Positions 7,294-16,368 of a stretch of DNA of 64,000 nt are shown here, piece by piece (positions within the stretch are counted from its first letter, which is position 1; every line of letters begins with the position of its first letter). The stretch lies in the NCBI RefSeq assembly GCF_014194695.1, contig NZ_JACIAH010000006.1:1-64000 (forward strand), in the 5' to 3' direction. The notes under the pieces were generated by a model. The model was given only the letters and a program-made list of their open reading frames with translations. It was not told where the DNA came from and searched no databases. Made by a program: the position numbers and the translations under genes. The DNA is from Rhizobium sp. BK399 (GTDB taxonomy: Bacteria; Pseudomonadota; Alphaproteobacteria; Rhizobiales; Rhizobiaceae).

Positions 7294-10164
7294 TCAATCA
7301 GGATAGGTGTTTTGCCGGAGAGCTTCGAGAAGTTGACGCGCCTTCACCACGGTCACGCAGGGTAGTACGTCATCGAACTCGGCGCAGACGGGCGACAGCA
7401 GTTCGGCCGCGGCGTCGCGCCGGTCGGCTTCGACCCATAGTTCCGCCAATGCCGTCGATGCCCGAAGCCGGAAGAAAAGCGCGCCGCTTTCCCTTGCTGT
7501 TTCCGCCGCGAGCAGCAGCGTTTCCGACGCGCCCGACAGGTCGCCATCCAGTCGCTGCAGCATGGCGCGCACGCGTAACAGCTCCGGTCGAGACCAGTGT
7601 TCACCCTGTCGGTCGGCGCGGTCGAAAGAGGCACTCAGGCTGTCGCGGGCCAGCGCGATGCGCCCTTCGCGCAAGGCAGCCTCGGCGAGAGTGGCGAGAT
7701 AGAACGGCACCCGAACAAGGAAGTTGTTGGCGACGAGTTGCTCGATCGCGAGTTTCATCGTGTCGACCCCTTCCGGGTCGCCGTCCGTGCTCCCGACGAC
7801 GCCGCGGTAGAACAGGCAGACCGGCCGCCAGATCGCGATTTCGCGTAGAGTAAGATTGCGGGCAAGCGCCGCGACATGCAGGCGTGCGATTTCGGTATCG
7901 CCGGACCAAAAGGCGATAGGCAAGGCGGCCTGCGCCAGAGCGTTGGAATGCGAGACCGTGTGGTTGAGTGCGACACTATGGTCGAGCGCGTCCTGCAATG
8001 CTGCCGCCGCTTCACGGCGATCTCCGGCTACCCAGGCCGTCATCGCCAATGCCACCCGGATCGACACGAACCGGTCCATCTGGAAGCGGGCAACAGCCGA
8101 GCGCTTTGCCGAGGTGGCATTGTCGCGCGCGAGCCGTTTCAGGCCGGAATGCGCGCGCCCGATATCGCCGCGATAGAAGACGGCCGTGAGCCTTACCCGT
8201 TCTCCCTCTACGATAGCCAGCCGTTCATCATCGCCGCCTGCGAGTTTGGCAAACTGCTCAAGCGTCGCGATCGCCTGCCTGTGTCGCCCGGTGAAGCTCT
8301 GCAATATGCCAAGCCCCCACAAGGTGCGAAGTTGATAATCGACATTGCCGATCTCGCGCGCCAGTCGGTTTGCCTCCGTCCACGCCGCGTCGGCTTCGGG
8401 ACCGAGATTATCGGAGAAATTGAGGCCCGAGGCATAGGACGCGATGAGCTTCATCTTGATAGCGGGGTCGCAACGCGACAGTGCTTCCGTGCATCTCAGC
8501 GCACGCTCGACACATTGCCGGCTTTCAGCGACGGTCGACAATTCGTCCCAAAGCGGAATTGCAGCGGCGGTAAGGCGCACGCCCACCTCCGGCTGGGCGC
8601 CGTGACCGAGTGTCCAGTCGATCGCCTTGCGCAAGTCGTTCGTCCGCTGTGCGTAGCACGCGGTCCATTCATTTCTCGGCCTCCACAGCCACTCCGCTTC
8701 GGCTTGCTCGAAAAGCCGGAGCAGGTAGCGCGCGTGGCTGGATCGGGCATTGGCGGCTTCTCCACTCCTGTCCAACTGCTCGGCCGCAAAGCTGCGAGTG
8801 CAGTCGAGCAGACGATAGCGTAGTCCTTCGACGTCGTGCGCGGCCGACAAAAGCGATTTTGCCGCAAGGTTTTGCGTACAAGCGGCGATCTCCTCGATTG
8901 CTAGGCCAATGTGGTCGGCCACGCCGATGACATCGGAGAAAGAGAAGCTTGCCGAAAAGACCGACAGGAAGCGTAGAAGCTTGGCCTCCTCCTTGGACAG
9001 GAGCTGATAGCTCCACTCCAGGGTCGCGAGCAGGGTCTGGTGTCGTGGCGGGGTCCCCGCGGAACTGGCGACAAGTGGCTCAAAACTGTGCTCGAGCAGA
9101 AAGAGCAGGGTTGTCGGTTTCAATAACGGCAGCCGCGATGCTGCGAGCTCGATTGCAAGCGCAATACCGTCCAGACGCCGGCATATTGCTGCCACGACTG
9201 GTGCGTCAGCGTCATCGAGTTGGTATCCGCAGGCTTCGTTGACGCGTTGAACAAAGAGTTGGACCGCGGGGAAGGTCAGGGCATCTGCTCGGTTCTCTCC
9301 GCGGTGTTCGTCTGGATAGGGAAGCGGAGACAGGCGATAGACGCTCTCCGACCGTGATCGAAGCGGCTCCCGGCTTGTGGCGATGATGTGAAGGCCCGGA
9401 AGCGCAAGCGTAAGGTGTTCCGCGATCGCCGACGCGGTGCTGAGAACATGCTCGCAGTTGTCCAGCACGAGCAGCATTTCGTGACTGCGCAATGCCTCGA
9501 CGATCCCGGCAAGCGTATTCGCCGATCTGCCGCCGATGCCCAGCGACGTCGCTATCGTCACCTCCACAAGCTGGGGATCGCCGATGACGGCAAGATCCAC
9601 AAAACAGACACCGTCCCGATAGTTGTCCAGAAGGCTTTTTGCCGTGGCGACAGCGACAGTCGTCTTGCCGACTCCCGCTGGTCCGACAACGGTTACCAGT
9701 CGGCTTTCCGGAAGCCTGGCGGCGAGCTCCGCAACGACGTCGTGGCGACCGACAAGTTGCGGCAGGCGGGGCAACTCGCGGATGAAAGCGTTGGCCGCAT
9801 CGAAGGAGAGGTGCGGCTGGCTTCCACCATAGATGCGCAGGGGCGCAACGAAGCGGTAGCCGCGGCCGGCCACGGTGGCAATGCACGACAGGCCTGAGGC
9901 CGTTCGTGGAAGGGCCCGGCGCAGCGCGGCGATGTTGACTTTCAGGTTGCTTTCGTGAACGAAGGTGCCCGGCCAGGCGAAACTCATAAGCTTGTCCTTG
10001 CCGACGACCTCTCCCGGGTGGCTCACGAGCAGGTGGAGCAGATCGACGGCCCGGCTTCCCAACCGCAACGGCTTGTCGCGAAACATCAGTAGTTGCCGGT
10101 CCGGAATGAACCGATAGTCACCAAAGCAATATGTCTTGCCGTCTGATTTGCCGGATCGTTCCAT
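7294..10164 (-). CDS. Winged-helix/NTPase (ATPase) transcriptional regulator
   Basis: 956-residue regulator. Residues about 12-108 form an OmpR/PhoB-type winged helix (SRAVDLLHLLVSHPGEVV, then the ESNLKVNIAALRRAL recognition region and GRGYRFVAP wing). An NB-ARC/STAND-like NTPase follows, with Walker A GPAGVGKTT (161-169), Walker B LLVLDNCEH and a sensor region near residue 265. The C-terminal half (about 480-950) is alpha-helical and TPR-like, as in SARP/MalT-like integrators. There is no receiver domain, so it is probably activated by a ligand or protein bound to the C-terminal repeats, coupled to ATP. It is the only regulator in the 0.4-10.2 kb block and plausibly controls both detoxification operons (inference). 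Confidence 0.9.
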   Translation of the reverse strand: MERSGKSDGKTYCFGDYRFIPDRQLLMFRDKPLRLGSRAVDLLHLLVSHPGEVVGKDKLMSFAWPGTFVHESNLKVNIAALRRALPRTASGLSCIATVAGRGYRFVAPLRIYGGSQPHLSFDAANAFIRELPRLPQLVGRHDVVAELAARLPESRLVTVVGPAGVGKTTVAVATAKSLLDNYRDGVCFVDLAVIGDPQLVEVTIATSLGIGGRSANTLAGIVEALRSHEMLLVLDNCEHVLSTASAIAEHLTLALPGLHIIATSREPLRSRSESVYRLSPLPYPDEHRGENRADALTFPAVQLFVQRVNEACGYQLDDADAPVVAAICRRLDGIALAIELAASRLPLLKPTTLLFLLEHSFEPLVASSAGTPPRHQTLLATLEWSYQLLSKEEAKLLRFLSVFSASFSFSDVIGVADHIGLAIEEIAACTQNLAAKSLLSAAHDVEGLRYRLLDCTRSFAAEQLDRSGEAANARSSHARYLLRLFEQAEAEWLWRPRNEWTACYAQRTNDLRKAIDWTLGHGAQPEVGVRLTAAAIPLWDELSTVAESRQCVERALRCTEALSRCDPAIKMKLIASYASGLNFSDNLGPEADAAWTEANRLAREIGNVDYQLRTLWGLGILQSFTGRHRQAIATLEQFAKLAGGDDERLAIVEGERVRLTAVFYRGDIGRAHSGLKRLARDNATSAKRSAVARFQMDRFVSIRVALAMTAWVAGDRREAAAALQDALDHSVALNHTVSHSNALAQAALPIAFWSGDTEIARLHVAALARNLTLREIAIWRPVCLFYRGVVGSTDGDPEGVDTMKLAIEQLVANNFLVRVPFYLATLAEAALREGRIALARDSLSASFDRADRQGEHWSRPELLRVRAMLQRLDGDLSGASETLLLAAETARESGALFFRLRASTALAELWVEADRRDAAAELLSPVCAEFDDVLPCVTVVKARQLLEALRQNTYPD

Positions 10165-10462
10165 GCGCTCTCAGATGATTTCGCTGTGACCGTGCTGTCA
10201 TGAGTTGCGCCGAACGAATTCAAGGCTCAAACTGGCGCTTGCCAGCGAATTTAGCCGCTTTTCGCGCCAGGGTCACCCACCCGTGTTGGCTCAACAAGTG
10301 AAGACGTTCATCATGACTGAGCGCACGATCATGCCGCACTCGGGCGACAATATCACCTCGCGGTAAAGTGCTGGCATTGCTGGACCTGTTGCGCCGTGGC
10401 AGCAATAACGACGCAAGGCATGCAACCTCGCAGCCGAAATTGAATTCCGTCTGATTGTGACG
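10165..10462. other. Intergenic region upstream of sugar operon
   Basis: Between the large regulator and the sugar-operon control region. An 86-codon minus-strand frame (10220-10480) is open, but it begins inside the operator palindrome and has no recognisable domain. I see no supported gene or hairpin here. Confidence 0.4.
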
Positions 10463-10482
10463 TTGTGAAATATATTTCACAA
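10463..10482. promoter_or_regulatory. 20-bp perfect palindrome, likely SorC-type operator
   Basis: TTGTGAAATATATTTCACAA is a perfect 20-bp palindrome. It lies 11 bases before a TTGACA -35 box and is strongly AT-rich against its surroundings. A further ATTTCA half-site lies at 10503-10508, inside the promoter spacer. The only DNA-binding protein of the downstream operon is the SorC-family regulator at 14357-15364, whose family binds such dyads and releases on phospho-sugar binding. That pairing is inference. Confidence 0.7.
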
Positions 10483-10493
10483 TATGAATTATA

Positions 10494-10522
10494 TTGACAA
10501 GTATTTCATCTTCGCCTTTATT
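10494..10522 (+). promoter_or_regulatory. Sigma70-type promoter of the sugar operon
   Basis: A consensus -35 box TTGACA (10494-10499), 17-base spacer and TTTATT (10517-10522) as a relaxed -10. It lies just downstream of the 20-bp palindrome and about 105 bases before the TTG start of the binding-protein gene. The leader is purine-rich and holds a duplicated TCGAGGAGGA, only the second copy of which is at ribosome-binding distance. Confidence 0.6.
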
Positions 10523-10626
10523 GTTCCCATCGAACTTCGAGGAGGAAGTTCGGTTTCAACGCGATCAGCGGCGTCGGTTTGACGCCCTCGGGCTTTTGGG
10601 AGGGGCTTCGGCCTCGAGGAGGAATC

Positions 10627-11655
10627 TTGCGCAAATTTTTAGGCTCGACCGCATTGGCGGTCCTTGCAACAACGCTTTTTGCCGGCACGGCGTCGGCGGA
10701 GACCGACAATCCGTTCCGCTGTAAGCCGGGTGAAAAATACGTCATGAACGTCATGGTTTCGGGCGTCGAATACTGGTTCCCGGTCTATGAGATGTTCAAG
10801 CAGGCCGGCCAGCAGTTCGGCTGCGAAACGGCCTATACAGGCACGCCGGAATATGACGTCAACAAGCAGATCGCCACCTTCGACCAGGCGCTGGCCCAGA
10901 ACCCGGCCGGCATCCTCGTCCATCCGATGAACTCCGATCCGTTCATCGAGCCGATCAACCGCGCCATCGACCAGGGCACGGCCGTCGTCACCTTCGCCGC
11001 CGACTCGCCGCTTTCCAAGCGCGTTTCGTTCATCACCTCGGACAACAACCGCGAAGGAGTCTATGCCGCCGATGCGATTGCCGAGAAGATGGGTGGCAAG
11101 GGCGAATATGCGGTTCTGGAAAATCCTGGTCAGGACAACCACGACAAGCGCATCACCGCCTTCATCGGCCGCATGGAAGAAAAGTGGCCGGACATGAAGC
11201 TGGTTGGCCGCGCCGCTTCCAACCAAGACCCGACCAAGGCCTATCAGGGGCTTTCGAGCCTGATTCAGGCCAATCCGAACCTCGGTGCAGTCTTCATGCC
11301 AGAGGCGAACTCCGCGATCGGTGCCTCGCAGGCGTCCAAGGAAAACGGCGGCAAGGTTCTCGTGATGTGCGCCGACGTCAACGCCAACATCCTCGACATG
11401 ATCAAGGCCGGCGAAGTCTTCGGATCGATCAACCCGAACCAAGGCATGCAGGGCTATATGGGCTTCATGCTGCTGTGGCTTGCAAAGCACCCGGAACTGA
11501 TCGACCCGATGAATGACGCCAAGCGCTCGGGCTTCAACCCGATGAGCATCCCGGTGGTGGACAACGGCCTTTCGATCGTCACCGCCGAAAATGCCGACGA
11601 CTTCTATTGGGACAAGTACCTGAAGCGGCGTGGCACGAAGGGAATCGAGGAATAA
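10627..11655 (+). CDS. Sugar ABC transporter substrate-binding protein
   Basis: 342-residue periplasmic binding protein of the ribose/LacI-like (Peripla_BP_4) family. I chose TTG 10627: it follows GAGGAGGAATC directly and gives a textbook signal peptide (RKFLGSTALAVLATTLFAGTASAET). The longer in-frame start at 10579 has no comparable signal. Mature features include 'QIATFDQALAQNPAGILVHPMNSD' and 'FITSDNNREGVYAADAI', as in D-ribose, D-xylose and polyol binding proteins. It is the first gene of the operon and probably the most expressed; an intergenic hairpin follows it. Confidence 0.93.
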   Translation: MRKFLGSTALAVLATTLFAGTASAETDNPFRCKPGEKYVMNVMVSGVEYWFPVYEMFKQAGQQFGCETAYTGTPEYDVNKQIATFDQALAQNPAGILVHPMNSDPFIEPINRAIDQGTAVVTFAADSPLSKRVSFITSDNNREGVYAADAIAEKMGGKGEYAVLENPGQDNHDKRITAFIGRMEEKWPDMKLVGRAASNQDPTKAYQGLSSLIQANPNLGAVFMPEANSAIGASQASKENGGKVLVMCADVNANILDMIKAGEVFGSINPNQGMQGYMGFMLLWLAKHPELIDPMNDAKRSGFNPMSIPVVDNGLSIVTAENADDFYWDKYLKRRGTKGIEE

Positions 11656-11775
11656 GGGGCTCTTCTCCCCGGGTGGATGAGGGGCTGGCTCTGAGCATGC
11701 CGCACTGTCCCTGTCCCGTCATCGCCTCGCAAACTTGGCACTTCTCCCCGCTGGGGGAGAAGCGTCAGATTACAG
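11656..11775. repeat. Rhizobial-type intergenic palindrome (degenerate)
   Basis: The gap between binding-protein and ATPase genes contains CTTCTCCCC (11741-11749) facing GGGGAGAAG (11754-11762) with a 4-base loop, plus a second CTTCTCCCC copy near 11662 with 'GATGAGGGG' beside it. This pattern resembles the short palindromic intergenic elements common in rhizobial genomes. It lacks a T tract, so it is more likely an mRNA-stabilising or attenuating hairpin than a terminator. Confidence 0.5.
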
Positions 11776-11822
11776 CGGCCGCCTCGATCTGTTGCCGGCT
11801 ATGAAGTAAGGGAAAATGACCA

Positions 11823-13349
11823 ATGACGGAGCCGGTGCTTACCATTCACGGCATGACCAAGCATTTCGGGGCGGTGAAGGCCTTGACCGATGTCAACTTC
11901 ACGCTCGAACGCGGCGAGGTTCATGCGCTGTGTGGCGAAAACGGCGCCGGAAAGTCGACCCTGATGAACATCATCGCGGGCGTGCTGCAGCCGACCGAAG
12001 GCGAGATCCGCGTTGATGGCAAACCCGTGCGTATTGCTTCGCCGGCTGCCGCGCAATCGCTGGGCATCGGTCTCGTGCATCAGGAAATCGCACTTTGCCC
12101 GGATGCGACAGTGGCCGAAAACATGTTCATGGCGGCGACCAACCGGCGACGCACCCCTTTCATGAATTACCGTGCCCTGGAGCGCGATGCCCAGGCAGTG
12201 ATGAACCGGCTCGCCGCCATCGATGTGCGCCAGAAGGTCGCGGACCTGCCGATTTCCAGCCAGCAGCTTGTCGAGATCGCCAAGGCGCTGACGCTAGACT
12301 GCCGCGTTCTGATCCTCGATGAGCCCACTGCTGCGCTTACCGAAACGGAGGCGCAGCGGCTCTTTTCCATCATCCGCGACCTCAAGGCGAACGGCATCTC
12401 GATCATCTATATCAGCCATCGCATGGCGGAGATCTTCAGTCTCTGCGACCGGGTGACCGTGTTCCGTGACGGCCGTTATGTCTGCACCGACAACATCGCC
12501 GATGTCACGGCTGACGACGTGGTGAGCCGCATGGTCGGTCGCGAGATTACGCAGCTCTATCCCGACAAACTCGGAGCGGGCGAGGCATCCAGCGAGACGA
12601 TCCTTGAAGTCGATGGCATCAGCGACGGTGCGCGTTTTCATGACATCAGCTTCGATTTGCACAAAGGCGAAATCCTCGGCATTGGTGGCCTGATCGGCTC
12701 CGGCCGCACGGAAATCGCCGAGGGCATTTGCGGCCTTCGTGCGCATACATCCGGCGAGGTCCGCCTGCATGGCAAGTCTCAGGCGATCCGCGCCTATGCC
12801 GATGCCGTTAAGGCCGGTATCCTCTATCTGTCGGAGGATCGTAAGGGCGCGGGCATTTTCCTGGAAATGTCGATCGCCCAGAATATCTCGGTGCTGAACC
12901 TGAAGGCGCTCACCAATCATGCCGGTCTGCTCAACGGTCGCGCCGAGGCGACGGTGGCGGAGGATTTCGCGCGGCGGCTGGCGGTGCGCATGCTCGGCGT
13001 CGAGGCGCCGGTCAAATCGCTTTCGGGCGGTAACCAGCAGAAGGTGGCGATCGCCAAGCAACTTGCCGTCAATCCCAAGGTGATCCTGATGGATGAGCCG
13101 ACACGCGGCATCGATGTCGGCGCGAAAGCCGAAATTCACCGGCTGCTGCGCGACCTTGCGCGCGGCGGTATCGGTATCGTCGTCATCTCTTCGGAAATGC
13201 CCGAGCTGCTCGGGCTCTGCGACCGCGTGATGGTCGTGCGGGAGGGGCGCATCGCGGGCGAGCTTGGCCCGCAAGACATGACGGAAGAAGCCGTGATCCG
13301 CCTTGCATCGGGGGTCAGCGCGGCGAGGACGGCAGATCATGCCGCTTAA
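11823..13349 (+). CDS. Sugar ABC transporter ATP-binding protein (RbsA/XylG type)
   Basis: 508-residue double-ABC ATPase energising import of the ligand caught by the 10627-11655 binding protein. The first domain has Walker [10 protein letters not shown], Walker [12 protein letters not shown] and the matching signature. The second, as usual in this class, has a degenerate Walker A (GLIGSGRTE) with SGGNQQK and [13 protein letters not shown]. The tandem architecture and length match RbsA/XylG/MglA. The stop codon overlaps the SD of the permease gene, implying translational coupling. Confidence 0.95.
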   Translation: MTEPVLTIHGMTKHFGAVKALTDVNFTLERGEVHALCGENGAGKSTLMNIIAGVLQPTEGEIRVDGKPVRIASPAAAQSLGIGLVHQEIALCPDATVAENMFMAATNRRRTPFMNYRALERDAQAVMNRLAAIDVRQKVADLPISSQQLVEIAKALTLDCRVLILDEPTAALTETEAQRLFSIIRDLKANGISIIYISHRMAEIFSLCDRVTVFRDGRYVCTDNIADVTADDVVSRMVGREITQLYPDKLGAGEASSETILEVDGISDGARFHDISFDLHKGEILGIGGLIGSGRTEIAEGICGLRAHTSGEVRLHGKSQAIRAYADAVKAGILYLSEDRKGAGIFLEMSIAQNISVLNLKALTNHAGLLNGRAEATVAEDFARRLAVRMLGVEAPVKSLSGGNQQKVAIAKQLAVNPKVILMDEPTRGIDVGAKAEIHRLLRDLARGGIGIVVISSEMPELLGLCDRVMVVREGRIAGELGPQDMTEEAVIRLASGVSAARTADHAA

Positions 13350-13365
13350 GGAGGGGGAGACGGGA

Positions 13366-14355
13366 ATGGCAATCGACACGATGGCGGCGGACATGCCGAA
13401 AACGGGGCATTGGAAACGCATCGGCACCATGCGCGAGGCGGGGCTGATCGCTATCATCCTAGCTCTCTGTGTGATCATGAGCTTTGCCTCTCCGCACTTC
13501 CTCACGTTCGGCAATTTCCGCGCCATGCTGATGAGCTTTTCTGTGGAGGGCATCGTCGTCGTCGGCATGACGATCCTCCTGATCGTCGGCGGTATCGATC
13601 TCGCCGTCGGCTCGGTGGTCTGCTTTGCTATGGTGCTCTCCGGCTCGCTGTTCCTTGCCGGATTGGACCCGTGGACGTCCTCGCTAGTCGGCATTCTCGC
13701 CAGCGGTTTCATTGGGGCGATCATGGGCTTCTTCGTGACGGTGGTCGGGCTCAATCACTTCATCACCTCACTTGCGGGCATGGTGATCGTACGCGGGCTT
13801 TGCCTGATCATAACCAAGGGCACGCCGCTCTCGCTTTTCACGCTGCCGGCAAGTTTCAAGGCCGTGGGGCAGGGCACGTTCTATGGTGTTCCCTACGTGA
13901 TCCTGATCTTCGTCGCTGTGGTCATCCTGTTCGATTTCCTGCTGCGCCGGGCGACTGCCTTCCGCAAGGTCTTCTACACCGGCAGCAACGAGAAGGCGGC
14001 ACTCTATTCCGGCATCCGCACCAACCAAGTGAAGTTCTGGGTGACGGTTCTCTGCTCAACGCTGTCAGGTGTCGCAGGTGTCATCTATATGTCCCGCTTC
14101 GGTGCCGCGACGCCCACTTTCGGCGTCGGCATGGAGCTGAATATCATCGCGGCGGCGGTTATCGGCGGGGCTTCACTGAACGGTGGCTCGGGCACGATCT
14201 TCGGCGCCATCCTTGGCATTGCGCTGCTCTCGGTCGTCACCTCGTCGCTGATCCTGCTCGATGTCTCCGTCTATTGGCAGGACATGATCAAGGGGTGCAT
14301 TCTGCTCGCCGCCGTTTCCATCGATCATTTCCTGCACAAGCGGAAGGCCGTCTGA
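13366..14355 (+). CDS. Sugar ABC transporter permease (RbsC type)
   Basis: 329-residue inner-membrane permease of the RbsC/XylH family with 8-10 hydrophobic segments and the conserved 'GGIDLAVGSVVCFAMVLSG' and 'GGASLNGGSGTIFGAILG' signatures. I start it at ATG 13366, right after AAGGAGGGGGAGACGGGA. A longer frame from 13303 would overlap the ATPase gene. One permease gene is usual, since the family works as a homodimer. The SorC regulator begins one base after the stop. Confidence 0.94.
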   Translation: MAIDTMAADMPKTGHWKRIGTMREAGLIAIILALCVIMSFASPHFLTFGNFRAMLMSFSVEGIVVVGMTILLIVGGIDLAVGSVVCFAMVLSGSLFLAGLDPWTSSLVGILASGFIGAIMGFFVTVVGLNHFITSLAGMVIVRGLCLIITKGTPLSLFTLPASFKAVGQGTFYGVPYVILIFVAVVILFDFLLRRATAFRKVFYTGSNEKAALYSGIRTNQVKFWVTVLCSTLSGVAGVIYMSRFGAATPTFGVGMELNIIAAAVIGGASLNGGSGTIFGAILGIALLSVVTSSLILLDVSVYWQDMIKGCILLAAVSIDHFLHKRKAV

Positions 14356-14356
14356 T

Positions 14357-15364
14357 ATGCCGATCGCCAAACTGAAACCCAAGACCACAGCGCCACGCGA
14401 GGAAATCGTCATCGCGCGCCAGATGCACCAGGCGCTCGTGCTGCACTTCCTCGAAGGTTTGACGCAGTCGCAGATCGCCGACCAGCTCGGCATCTCGCAC
14501 GCCACCGTCAACCGGCTGATCAAGCGCGGCCGCCAGCTCGGCCTTGTCGAGATCAAGATCAAATCGCCGGTCGAACCGCTGGTGGACATGGAAGAACGCC
14601 TGCTTTCGCTCGGCGGCATCCGCCGCGCCGTGGTGGTGCCGACAGTCTCCGACAATCCGCAGACGGCGTTGCAAGCGGTTGGGGAAGCGGCGGCTCGGCT
14701 GCTGCTGGAGGAAATCGCCGATGGCGACACGATCTGCATCACCGGCGGCAAGGGTGTCGGGGCAGTCGTCGCCGGCCTGCAGCCCGCCCGCCGTTTCGAC
14801 GTCGAGGTGATCCCCGCGACCGGCTGCGTTCAGGGCAAGCACTATACCGACGTCAACCACGTCTCGACGCTGATGGCCGACCGGCTCGGCGGACGCTCCT
14901 ACCAGATCCACGCGCCGCTCTTTGCCGATGATGCCGTGCAGCGGGACATGCTGCTCAACATGCGCGCCGTCGCGGATGTCTTCCGGCGGGCGCGGGAAGC
15001 CAAGGTCGCGGTGGTTGGTATCGGCTCGATCCTCAGCGCAGACTCGACGTACTACGATCTGCATCCTTCTTCGAGCGAGGACCGCAAGGCCATTGAACAT
15101 TCCGGCGCGAGTGCGGAACTGCTCGCCCATCTGCTCGATGGCGAAGGCCGGGTCTGCGATTACAGCCTGAACCGGGCGCTGGTTTCGCTGACGCTGGAAG
15201 AGTTCGCCTCGATCCCGACGAAGATCGGCGTGGCAAGCGGCCTCAACAAGGCCAGCTCGATCCTGAGCGTCCTACGCGGCAACCATCTCGATACGCTCGT
15301 CACTGACGAGGCCACCGGGGCGCGCATTCTTGAAATTGCATCCGGGGAAGGGTTTTCGGCATGA
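14357..15364 (+). CDS. SorC-family transcriptional regulator
   Basis: 335-residue regulator. A helix-turn-helix near residues 35-62 (LTQSQIADQLGISHATVNRLIKRG) is joined to a SorC/DeoR-like sugar-phosphate-binding domain (ICITGGKG, VEVIPATGCVQG, VAVVGIGS). Homologues such as EryD and DeoR-type SorC proteins sense a phosphorylated intermediate of the pathway they control. Its start is one base after the permease stop, and its stop overlaps the next start (ATGA at 15361), so it is inside the operon and probably autoregulated. The palindrome at 10463-10482 is its likely target. Confidence 0.93.
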   Translation: MPIAKLKPKTTAPREEIVIARQMHQALVLHFLEGLTQSQIADQLGISHATVNRLIKRGRQLGLVEIKIKSPVEPLVDMEERLLSLGGIRRAVVVPTVSDNPQTALQAVGEAAARLLLEEIADGDTICITGGKGVGAVVAGLQPARRFDVEVIPATGCVQGKHYTDVNHVSTLMADRLGGRSYQIHAPLFADDAVQRDMLLNMRAVADVFRRAREAKVAVVGIGSILSADSTYYDLHPSSSEDRKAIEHSGASAELLAHLLDGEGRVCDYSLNRALVSLTLEEFASIPTKIGVASGLNKASSILSVLRGNHLDTLVTDEATGARILEIASGEGFSA

Positions 15365-16356
15365 GCGGCGAACAGTTGATCCGCGAGATCGGGCGCTCCG
15401 GCGTCAGGGCCTCGGCCGTAGGGCTGGGCACGTGGGCGATCGGCGGTTGGATGTGGGGCGGCACCGACGAGGCGCAATCCATCGCCGCCATCCACGCCTC
15501 GCTTGATGCCGGCGTGACCCTCATCGACACGGCCCCGGCTTATGGCCTCGGCCGCTCTGAGGAGATCGTTGGCAAGGCGCTCACCCGCCGGCGCGACAAG
15601 GCTGTCATCGCCACCAAGTGCGGCCTCGTCTGGCATACACAGAAGGGAAAGCATTTCTTCGACCAGGATGGCAAGCCGGTTCACCGCTATCTCGGGCGTG
15701 ACTCTATCATTCACGAAGTCGAGGAAAGTCTGCGCCGGCTCGGCACGGATTATATCGACCTCTACATCACCCACTGGCAGGACGTAACGACACCGATCGA
15801 GGAGACCGTGCGGGCGCTTGAAGAGTTGAAGTCGGCTGGCAAGATCCGTGCCATCGGCGCAAGCAACGTCGATAAGGCCGGGCTTCAGCAATATGTTCAA
15901 ACTGGATCGCTCGATGCGATCCAGGAGCGGTTCAGTATGATCGATCGCGAAATCGAGGCGGACCTGCTGCCACTTACTGTTCAAAGCGGGATTTCGACGC
16001 TCAGCTACTCCTCGCTGGCGCTCGGTCTGCTGTCGAGCACCATCGGACCGGATCGCATCTTCGCAGGCGACGACCAGCGCAAGGGCAATCCGCGCTTCTC
16101 CGTCGCCAACCGGCAGAAGGCGAAGGCGTTTTCCGACGCGATCGGGCCGATAGCGGAGCGGCATGCGGCGAGCGTCGCGCAGGTGGTGATCGCCTGGACG
16201 CTTTCGCAGCCGGGCGTCACCTTTGCTCTCTGTGGCGCACGCAATCCGGCGCAAGCACTCGACAATGCACGAGCCGGAACGCTCAGGCTTTCTGCGGACG
16301 ATCTTTCGGCCATTGACGCGGCGCTGGCCGCGAAACTGGCTAACATGGACGGATAA
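15361..16356 (+). CDS. Aldo/keto reductase
   Basis: 331-residue AKR-superfamily NADPH oxidoreductase. The complete tetrad is visible: Asp56 and Tyr61 (IDTAPAYG), Lys86 (ATKCG) and His138 (YITHWQD). The C-terminal cofactor motif is 'CGARNPAQALDNA'. It resembles the Tas/YajO and L-glyceraldehyde-reductase-like branch. Start overlaps the SorC stop by four bases. In this operon it could interconvert the imported aldose and its alditol, or clear an aldehyde from the aldolase step. Confidence 0.92.
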   Translation: MSGEQLIREIGRSGVRASAVGLGTWAIGGWMWGGTDEAQSIAAIHASLDAGVTLIDTAPAYGLGRSEEIVGKALTRRRDKAVIATKCGLVWHTQKGKHFFDQDGKPVHRYLGRDSIIHEVEESLRRLGTDYIDLYITHWQDVTTPIEETVRALEELKSAGKIRAIGASNVDKAGLQQYVQTGSLDAIQERFSMIDREIEADLLPLTVQSGISTLSYSSLALGLLSSTIGPDRIFAGDDQRKGNPRFSVANRQKAKAFSDAIGPIAERHAASVAQVVIAWTLSQPGVTFALCGARNPAQALDNARAGTLRLSADDLSAIDAALAAKLANMDG

Positions 16357-16368
16357 CAGGCTGTCATC

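Noticed and set aside
10220..10480. 86-codon minus-strand ORF upstream of the sugar operon
   Set aside because: It starts within the operator palindrome, and its sequence resembles no known protein.
12294..13754. 486-codon minus-strand ORF antisense to the ABC transporter genes
   Set aside because: Typical antisense open frame of GC-rich coding DNA; the plus-strand genes are fully conserved.
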